A stretch of DNA of 10,647 bases from positions 1-10,647 of the forward strand of contig CAKZHN010000423.1 of the NCBI GenBank assembly GCA_936924235.1, given 5' to 3'. Shown piece by piece: positions 6,091-10,647 of the stretch. The notes under the pieces were generated by a model. The model was not told the origin of the DNA and ran no database searches. It worked only from the letters and a program-made list of their open reading frames with translations. The translations under genes and the position numbers were made by a program. Source of the DNA: an uncultured Rhodoplanes sp. (GTDB taxonomy: Bacteria > Pseudomonadota > Alphaproteobacteria > Rhizobiales > Xanthobacteraceae). The stretch's first letter is position 1. Every line of letters starts with the position of its first letter.

Positions 6091-6528
6091 CTAGAACAGC
6101 CCGTATTCTTCCCACTTCGTCTTCGGGATCGGCTTGCCGGTCTGATACTCGAACGACAGCACCTTCATATGGTCGGGCGTCGCCTGGCAGACAAACGTCA
6201 ACTCGTACCAGTCGCCCTTGCTGCGGAACGCGCCGCCCGTTGCGGTCAGCTTGTCGCCCTCGGTCTTGGGGTCCGCGCTGGCCGCGCCCTGCGCGCGGTC
6301 CGGCGAGTACTTCTGGTCCTTCTTGATTCGGGTCATCGCCTCGAGGTCGCAAATCTGCTCCAGCCGGGTCTGCGGATCGAGCCGGTCGAGGGCCTTGCGG
6401 AACTTCTCACCTGCGGCGGCCTTGGAAACCGCCGCGGTTTTCGTGCGCTTGGTCTTGGCATTCGCGGCAGTGGCAGGCGCAGCAATGGCAACAATTATCG
6501 TAACAGCAAGAAATCTCCAAAATCGCAT
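6091..6528 (-). CDS. Secreted DUF930-like protein
   Basis: 145 residues from ATG 6528 with AAAGGA eight bases upstream. The frame remains open far upstream but that stretch is antisense to the plus-strand genes. Residues 1-22 are a signal peptide (MRFWRF, hydrophobic core, APATAANA cleavage region), followed by a short Lys/Ala-rich linker. The conserved-looking core LDPQTRLEQICDLEAM (50-65) matches my memory of DUF930 from Rhizobiales. Cys60 and Cys114 could form the only disulfide. The C-terminal half, from about residue 100, is beta-rich (WYELTFVCQ, VLSFEYQTG). It is predicted periplasmic, of unknown function. It is first in the five-gene minus-strand cluster, diverging from the small CcoS-like gene. 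The gene call is strong; the family name is from memory. Confidence 0.82.
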   Translation of the reverse strand: MRFWRFLAVTIIVAIAAPATAANAKTKRTKTAAVSKAAAGEKFRKALDRLDPQTRLEQICDLEAMTRIKKDQKYSPDRAQGAASADPKTEGDKLTATGGAFRSKGDWYELTFVCQATPDHMKVLSFEYQTGKPIPKTKWEEYGLF

Positions 6529-6655
6529 CTTCCAAGTCCTTTGAGTCCAGGTCGTTGAGACGGCCCTTCCCCCCGGAGGCGGGTTTATCGCAACTCTCCT
6601 GGCGATGCACCAGCCCCGAGGTGGCCCTTGGACCACACCCCGATTCGCACCGATA

Positions 6656-6672
6656 CAAGGTGACGGACCTTG
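6656..6672. promoter_or_regulatory. Inverted repeat CAAGGT-N5-ACCTTG in the divergent intergenic region
   Basis: Perfect 6-bp arms separated by GACGG, lying between the divergent DUF930-like and CcoS-like genes (6529-6798). It is 128 bp from the first start and 126 bp from the second, so a shared operator is possible. No regulator is identified. The rest of this 270-base stretch shows only the candidate promoter at 6701-6729. Confidence 0.3.
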
Positions 6673-6700
6673 CTTGAACCAACACGGTAATTTCTGGTTA

Positions 6701-6729
6701 AGGACACAGGGCCACGGTGGACCTATAAT
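6701..6729 (+). promoter_or_regulatory. Candidate sigma-70-type promoter for the small membrane protein gene
   Basis: A perfect TATAAT (6724-6729) is preceded after 17 bp by AGGACA (6701-6706), which matches the TTGACA consensus at the last four positions. Transcription would start near 6736, leaving a leader of about 63 bases before the ATG at 6799. A perfect -10 is rare in GC-rich DNA, which is the main reason for the call. Confidence 0.4.
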
Positions 6730-6798
6730 TGCACTGCCCGCTCGGTCCGCACCCGACGGGCGAAAGCCGCCACAATCTCCCGCTCTGCGGAGAACGCC

Positions 6799-6999
6799 AT
6801 GCTGATGACGGACCTGTTCTATCTCATTCCGGTGGCGGTGGTGCTGGCGCTCGTCATCGCAGCACTTGGCGCCTGGATGTGGCTGCGGACCAGCGGCCGC
6901 TACGACGACGCGACCCGGATCGACGACACCGAGGATTCCAACGAGAACCGGCCGATCTCCAAGGCCGAAGCGGCGCGCTCGACGTCCTGGCTGATTTGA
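6799..6999 (+). CDS. Small single-span membrane protein, weakly CcoS/FixS-like
   Basis: 66 residues from ATG 6799, preceded by GGAGAA at good spacing (ATG 6805 is an in-frame alternative). One transmembrane helix spans residues 5-29 (FYLIPVAVVLALVIAALGAWMW). Then comes RTSGRYDDATRIDD, an acidic stretch, and a polar tail ending STSWLI. The layout LIP-helix-W-x(3)-SG(R/Q)(Y/F)DD resembles CcoS/FixS, the cbb3 oxidase assembly factor. However, the tail is longer than usual and no ccoNOPQ or ccoGHI genes lie nearby. It may be an orphan relative, or a chance likeness in a short membrane protein. GC codon bias, a ribosome site and a candidate promoter support a real gene. Confidence 0.68.
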   Translation: MLMTDLFYLIPVAVVLALVIAALGAWMWLRTSGRYDDATRIDDTEDSNENRPISKAEAARSTSWLI

Positions 7000-7013
7000 C
7001 TGGCTGATCTGCA

Positions 7014-7029
7014 GCGCCGTTTTCGGCGC
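7014..7029 (+). terminator. Hairpin GCGCCG-TTTT-CGGCGC after the small membrane gene
   Basis: A perfect 6-bp all-GC stem with a TTTT loop, 14 bases past the stop at 6999. The run after it (GCTCCCATCTTTATT) is only partly T-rich and displaced, so it would be a weak terminator. It may separate the small gene from the propeller gene starting at 7129, or merely reduce read-through. Confidence 0.4.
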
Positions 7030-7117
7030 GCTCCCATCTTTATTGTCCGAGCCGCAATGGCGTAGCCTTGCGCTGCGCGCGCTGGCGCGGGCAACGACAA
7101 CAACAAAAACCATCGCT

Positions 7118-7123
7118 GGGAGG
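7118..7123 (+). promoter_or_regulatory. Shine-Dalgarno GGGAGG that decides the start of the propeller gene
   Basis: GGGAGG ends five bases before ATG 7129. Three start-like codons crowd here: ATG 7124 (followed at once by TGA), GTG 7126 and ATG 7129. Spacing favours ATG 7129. Confidence 0.7.
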
Positions 7124-7128
7124 ATGTG

Positions 7129-8787
7129 ATGCCAAGCTGCAGGACCGCCATACTGTCCGCCGTCGCGGCGCTCGCGATATCGCTCGTCGCCGGAACCGGC
7201 AACGCTTTCGCCCAGTCGCTGGCTGGAGTCGTGTCCTCCGATCGCGAAGGGCCGATGGAGGGCGTGCTGGTCAGCGCCAAGCGGCAAGGCTCGACCATCA
7301 CGCTCACGGTGGTCAGCAACGACAAGGGCGAATACGCGTTTCCGGCCGGCCGCCTCGAGCCGGGCCAGTACCAGATCAGCGTCCGCGCCGCTGGCTTCGC
7401 GCTCGATGGTGCCGGCTCCGCGACGGTCGCCGCAGGCACTCCCGCCAAGGCCGACCTCAAGCTCAAGCCCGCGCCGGTCGCGACCGCGGAGCTGACCAAC
7501 TCCGAATGGCTCGTCAGCGCGCCCGGCCCTGACGAACTGAAACGTGGCCTCCTCAACTGCACCGACTGCCATAGCGTGCGCCGCATCTTCGAATCCAAGC
7601 ACTCCAGCGAGGAGTTCATGGCGGTATTCGAGCGCATGGGCGGCTACTATCCCGGCGCCTCCGACATGCAGCCGCAGCGTCTCAATGGCGAGCACCGGCG
7701 GCCCGCCGTGAACCCGGCAATGGCGCAGGCGTTCTCGACCTATCTCGCGGCGCTGAATCTTTCGGCCAAACCCCAGCATGGCTTCGAGCTCAAGCTCACG
7801 CCGCGCGCCAAGGGCCGCGCCACCCGCGTGCTGATCACCGAATACGATCTGCCGCGCAAGGAGATCCAGCCCCACGACGTGATCGTCGATCCGGACGGCG
7901 GCATCTGGTACTCGCATTTCGGCGAGCAGTTCCTGTCCAAGCTCGATCCCAAGACCGGCAAGAGCACGGATTATCCGATCCCGGTGCTGAAGCCCGACCA
8001 TCCCAAGGGCACGCTCGATCTCGAAGCCGATACCGACGGCAACATCTGGGTCGGCATGATGTATCAGGGCGGCATGGCCCGCTTCGATCGGAAGACCGAA
8101 AAATTCCAGATCTATCCGGTGCCGAAGGAATGGCAGACCGACGCGACGCAGCAGTCGCATTTCTCGGTTGCCGGCATGAAGGCCGACGGCAAGGTGTGGG
8201 TGAAGAACTCCGACCGCTCGCAGGTCATGAAGCTCGACCCGCAGACCGGCAAATACGAGAACCTCGGCTCGTTCAAGATCCCGTCGAACGGCCGACCGAT
8301 CGGCATCTACGGCATCTATGCCGATCAACAGAACAACGCCTACATCCTGGAATTCGGCAACGGCGGCATCGGCAAGATCGACGCCAAGACCGGCGCTTTC
8401 GCTTTCTATCCGACGCCGACGCCGTTCTCGCGGGCGCGCCGCGGCCGCGTCGACCATGACAACCGGCTGTGGTTCGCGGAGTTCGGCTCGAACGGCGTGG
8501 CGATGTTCGATCCCAAGACCGAGAAGATCACCGAGTGGAAGAAGCCGCTCGAATGGGAGTCGCCTTATGACGTCGTCGCCGACCGCTTCGGCGACGTCTG
8601 GGAGGTCAACGAATCCTCCGACCGGCTCGGACGGCTCAATCCCAAGACCGGCGAATGGGTGAACTATCCGCTGCCGCGCTACAGCAACTTCCGCCGCGTG
8701 TTCGTCGACGACCGCACCCAGCCGGTGACAGTCTGGGTCGGCAACAATCACGCCGCGCAGGTGATGAAGCTCGAGCCGCTGGATTAG
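7129..8787 (+). CDS. Secreted carboxypeptidase-regulatory-like / heme c / Vgb-type beta-propeller protein
   Basis: 552 residues. A signal peptide (1-28, cut after NAFA) directs export. Residues 31-113 form a carboxypeptidase-regulatory-like beta sandwich (LAGVVSSDREGPMEGVLVSA ... KGEYAFPAGRLEPGQYQISV). Residues 135-210 contain one c-type heme motif, CTDCH (144-148), with a Met-bearing segment behind it (FERMGGYYPGASDM) that may give the sixth ligand. Residues 235-550 are a beta-propeller of the virginiamycin B lyase/SMP-30 type. Six repeats of the form (L/F)DPKTG...YP(I/L)P occur at about 272, 320, 369, 417, 460 and 502, with D.DGNIW-type strands. It is expected in the periplasm. The family of simple Vgb lyases lacks the heme part, so true lyase activity is doubtful; electron transfer or a redox partner role is equally likely. 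It follows the small membrane gene after 129 bp. Confidence 0.88.
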   Translation: MPSCRTAILSAVAALAISLVAGTGNAFAQSLAGVVSSDREGPMEGVLVSAKRQGSTITLTVVSNDKGEYAFPAGRLEPGQYQISVRAAGFALDGAGSATVAAGTPAKADLKLKPAPVATAELTNSEWLVSAPGPDELKRGLLNCTDCHSVRRIFESKHSSEEFMAVFERMGGYYPGASDMQPQRLNGEHRRPAVNPAMAQAFSTYLAALNLSAKPQHGFELKLTPRAKGRATRVLITEYDLPRKEIQPHDVIVDPDGGIWYSHFGEQFLSKLDPKTGKSTDYPIPVLKPDHPKGTLDLEADTDGNIWVGMMYQGGMARFDRKTEKFQIYPVPKEWQTDATQQSHFSVAGMKADGKVWVKNSDRSQVMKLDPQTGKYENLGSFKIPSNGRPIGIYGIYADQQNNAYILEFGNGGIGKIDAKTGAFAFYPTPTPFSRARRGRVDHDNRLWFAEFGSNGVAMFDPKTEKITEWKKPLEWESPYDVVADRFGDVWEVNESSDRLGRLNPKTGEWVNYPLPRYSNFRRVFVDDRTQPVTVWVGNNHAAQVMKLEPLD

Positions 8788-8819
8788 TCGCGCTCCTCTG
8801 GTTTCCGCATCAGGCGCGA
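8788..8819. terminator. Inverted repeat between convergent genes, possible weak bidirectional terminator
   Basis: TCGCGC (8788-8793) and GCGCGA (8814-8819) pair across a 20-base loop directly after the propeller stop. The right arm lies within the last codons and stop region of the convergent chemoreceptor. There is no T-run on either side, so the call rests on position and pairing only. Confidence 0.25.
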
Positions 8820-10375
8820 AGCCTTTCGGGGCTGGCGTCTTGTGCCTCTTCGCCGAACGGTGCTTGCGGCGGCGCTGCGGCACCGCCGTCCCCGTAGCGG
8901 AAGAACGCGAGCTGGTCGCTCACCGAAACGGCCTGGTTCTCCAGCGCCTTCGCGGTCGCGGCATTCTCCTCGACCAATGCCGAGTTCTGCTGGGTCACCT
9001 CGTCCATCTGGTTCAGCGCCTTGTGCACCTGTTCGATGCCGAGCGACTGCTCGGCGCTGGCTGAGGTGATCTCCTCCACCACCTTGGCGACAGAGTCGAT
9101 CGAGTGCACGATCTCGCCCAGCGTATCGCCGGCCTGCCGGACGAGATGAACGCCTTCGGACACGTGCGCCGCGCTGCCGGTGATCAGGTCCTTGATGTCT
9201 TTTGCGGCCTGCGACGCGCGCTGCGCCAGGCTTCGCACCTCCTGGGCGACGACCGCGAAGCCGCGCCCGGATTCGCCCGCGCGCGCCGCCTCGACCGCGG
9301 CGTTCAGCGCCAGCAGGTTGGTCTGCCGGGCGATCTCGTCGATTACGCCGATGATCTCGGTGATCTTGCGCGAGGACTCCTCGATGCGGCCCATAGCGCT
9401 CACGGCGCTGGCCACCACCTCGCCGCCGCGATGCGCCACCCGGTGTGCCGCACGCGTCTGCTCTCCGGCCTGCCGGGCGTTGTCGGCGTTCTTCTTCACG
9501 GTCGAGGAAATCTGCTCCATGGAGGCGGAGGTTTGCTCGATGCCTGCGGCCTGCTCTTCGGTCCGCTGTGACAGGTCGGTGGTGCTCACCGAGATTTCCG
9601 TGGCGGCGCTCGTGACCTCCCTGGTCGCCGACGCGATGGTCGCGATCGTACCGTTCAGCCGGATCACGGCGCCGTTGAAGTCGGTCTGCAGCGCCTTGTA
9701 TTCCGGGCTGAACTGCGCGGTGATGCGGTACGTCAGGTCGCCCGCGGCGAGCTTCGATAGCGCCTCGCTCATGGCCGCGACAACGGTCGACTGCCTGGCG
9801 GCCTCACGGGCGCGCTCCTCCTCGACGCGCTGGCGCTCCTGCGCTGCGGCCACCTCGGATTTGCGGCGCGCCGCTTCGGCCGCCTCGATGTAGATCGAGA
9901 TGGCGAGGTCCATGTCGAGAAAGATCGCCTTGATCAGCGCGCCCAGCGCGGCGCCGGCCACTTCCGCCTTGCCGCTGCGGCCGATCAGCTCGCGCGGCCA
10001 GAGGTGCTCGGCGCAGGCCTTGATCAGCAGGTCGGCGATCACCGCGTAGCCGCCGATATACCAGCGCGGCTCAAGGCCGATGCGGGCATGGGTCTCGCCG
10101 ACGATGCGGACGCTGCGGCCGTAGTCGTCGCCGAAGTCGGCCGCCGCGATGTTCAACCAATGGCCGATCTGGTTCTTCTTCGCCCTCGCCATATGCTCGG
10201 CGTCGGTAAAGAACCTCGCGACCTGCGGCACGCCGCTGATGTGCGCGTAGAACTTTCCGAGCGCGTCAGGCAGTTGCTTGTCGAGTACGGGCTTCAATCT
10301 CCGAATATCATCCTGAGCCTTGCGGTCGAGTTTCATGAACTCGAGGCGCTCCATCACAAAATTAGTGTCCGGCAT
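8810..10375 (-). CDS. Globin-coupled methyl-accepting chemotaxis protein (HemAT-type, soluble)
   Basis: 521 residues from ATG 10375, chosen over an upstream in-frame TTG because AAGGA sits five bases before it. Residues about 15-165 are a protoglobin sensor. GETHARIGLEPRWYIGGY (93-110) carries the proximal His96, and Tyr43 in KFYAHI is the expected distal tyrosine. A charged coiled coil (170-200) leads to a HAMP-like unit (205-245, LAAGDLTYRI). The signalling domain has the invariant tip DEIARQTNLLALNAAVEAARAGESGRGFAVVAQEVRSLAQR, split here as DEIARQTNLLALNAAVEAAR (346-365) and the remainder to 386. Methylation-helix regions flank it (about 265-300 and 435-475). No membrane span exists, so it is cytoplasmic. 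The C-terminus lacks an NWETF-type CheR pentapeptide. Likely role: heme-based oxygen (or NO/CO) sensing that controls CheA for aerotaxis. A FixK/FNR box lies upstream. Confidence 0.95.
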   Translation of the reverse strand: MPDTNFVMERLEFMKLDRKAQDDIRRLKPVLDKQLPDALGKFYAHISGVPQVARFFTDAEHMARAKKNQIGHWLNIAAADFGDDYGRSVRIVGETHARIGLEPRWYIGGYAVIADLLIKACAEHLWPRELIGRSGKAEVAGAALGALIKAIFLDMDLAISIYIEAAEAARRKSEVAAAQERQRVEEERAREAARQSTVVAAMSEALSKLAAGDLTYRITAQFSPEYKALQTDFNGAVIRLNGTIATIASATREVTSAATEISVSTTDLSQRTEEQAAGIEQTSASMEQISSTVKKNADNARQAGEQTRAAHRVAHRGGEVVASAVSAMGRIEESSRKITEIIGVIDEIARQTNLLALNAAVEAARAGESGRGFAVVAQEVRSLAQRASQAAKDIKDLITGSAAHVSEGVHLVRQAGDTLGEIVHSIDSVAKVVEEITSASAEQSLGIEQVHKALNQMDEVTQQNSALVEENAATAKALENQAVSVSDQLAFFRYGDGGAAAPPQAPFGEEAQDASPERLRA

Positions 10376-10380
10376 CGTGA

Positions 10381-10385
10381 TCCTT
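10381..10385 (-). promoter_or_regulatory. Shine-Dalgarno AAGGA of the chemoreceptor gene
   Basis: Minus-strand AAGGA is five bases from ATG 10375 and selects it over the in-frame TTG at 10444, which has no comparable site. Confidence 0.65.
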
Positions 10386-10461
10386 GGTGGCTGGCCTGAC
10401 TGCGCGCGTGGTTGGCGTTTTCTTGACTCACCCACCCAGCACAACGAGCCGCTGATTCGCC

Positions 10462-10475
10462 TTGATGCAGATCAA
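10462..10475. promoter_or_regulatory. FixK/FNR-type box TTGAT-N4-ATCAA
   Basis: TTGATGCAGATCAA matches both half-sites of the FNR/FixK consensus exactly, with the correct 4-bp spacer. It ends 86 bp upstream of the chemoreceptor ATG. If it works at the usual -41.5 position, transcription would start near 10427 and leave a leader of about 50 bases. No good -10 hexamer is visible there, but GC-rich alphaproteobacterial promoters often lack one. The site match is direct; control by low oxygen is inferred. Confidence 0.7.
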
Positions 10476-10620
10476 CACGGCCCGCCGAGAATCGTTTGCG
10501 AAGTTCCTGGTTTGGTATTGTGATCCCTCCGATTGCCGCGCTCCGGCAGCCGCCATGGCTGCGCTTGTACCCATCAGGTCCGCATCCGTGCAGGCGTGAT
10601 TCATCGGCCCCTTTCCAAGT

Positions 10621-10640
10621 AAGGCGCGGGGCTGCGCCTT
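10621..10640 (+). terminator. Terminator-like hairpin at the right edge
   Basis: AAGGCGC and GCGCCTT pair perfectly over 7 bp around GGGGCT, followed on the plus strand by CATTTCT at the window edge. It may end a transcript entering from either side. The tail is cut off, so strength cannot be judged. Confidence 0.35.
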
Positions 10641-10647
10641 CATTTCT

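Noticed and set aside
6091..8883. A 930-codon open frame on the minus strand
   Set aside because: Its last 145 codons are the real DUF930-like gene. The rest runs antisense to the signal-peptide/heme/propeller gene and is Arg/Gly/Asp-rich with no recognisable domain, which is typical of shadow frames in GC-rich DNA.
10428..10643. A 71-codon minus-strand frame at the right edge, starting with ATG 10643
   Set aside because: It covers the FixK/FNR box, and its first codons form the hairpin at 10621-10640. No domain or membrane segment is visible. A real short gene cannot be excluded but is not supported.

Overview
The window looks like a chromosomal stretch from a GC-rich alphaproteobacterium of the Bradyrhizobium/Rhodopseudomonas type. 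The reasons are strong GC bias at third codon positions, a VCBS-type repeat giant protein, a DUF930-like secreted protein (a family I associate with Rhizobiales), a globin-coupled chemoreceptor and a FixK/FNR-type box. No database search was possible, so the taxonomic call is an inference.

Layout. (1) Positions 1-3141, minus strand: the first 1047 residues of a giant repeat protein whose C-terminus lies outside the window. It has three GDW-type beta-repeat units of about 290 residues, then VCBS/cadherin-like domains. (2) Positions 3142-3518: an AT-richer, palindrome-dense region with no gene. It is probably the promoter and leader of the giant gene and holds a perfect CRP-type site (TGTGA-N6-TCACA) and several hairpins. 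(3) Positions 3519-6528, minus strand: a tight five-gene cluster transcribed in the order DUF930-like secreted protein, His-rich cupin, inorganic pyrophosphatase (ppa), class I SAM methyltransferase, nucleoside phosphorylase. Gaps are 23, 73, 13 and 6 bp. (4) Positions 6529-6798: a divergent intergenic region with a TATAAT-containing candidate promoter and an inverted repeat. (5) Positions 6799-8787, plus strand: a small single-span membrane protein with weak CcoS/FixS resemblance, then a secreted three-part protein (carboxypeptidase-regulatory-like fold, one CxxCH heme motif, virginiamycin-B-lyase-like beta-propeller). (6) Positions 8810-10375, minus strand: a soluble globin-coupled methyl-accepting chemotaxis protein (HemAT type), with a perfect TTGAT-N4-ATCAA FixK/FNR box 86 bp upstream of its start.

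How the parts may work together. PPase, methyltransferase and nucleoside phosphorylase all deal with products of nucleotide or SAM metabolism, so they could form a small salvage or housekeeping operon; this is inferred from spacing only. The chemoreceptor appears to sense oxygen through heme and is predicted to be induced when oxygen falls. The small CcoS-like protein and the secreted heme/propeller protein are further hints of a respiratory or redox theme on the right half. The giant repeat protein is a probable secreted adhesin or matrix protein. I found no mobile element, CRISPR array, tRNA or rRNA.
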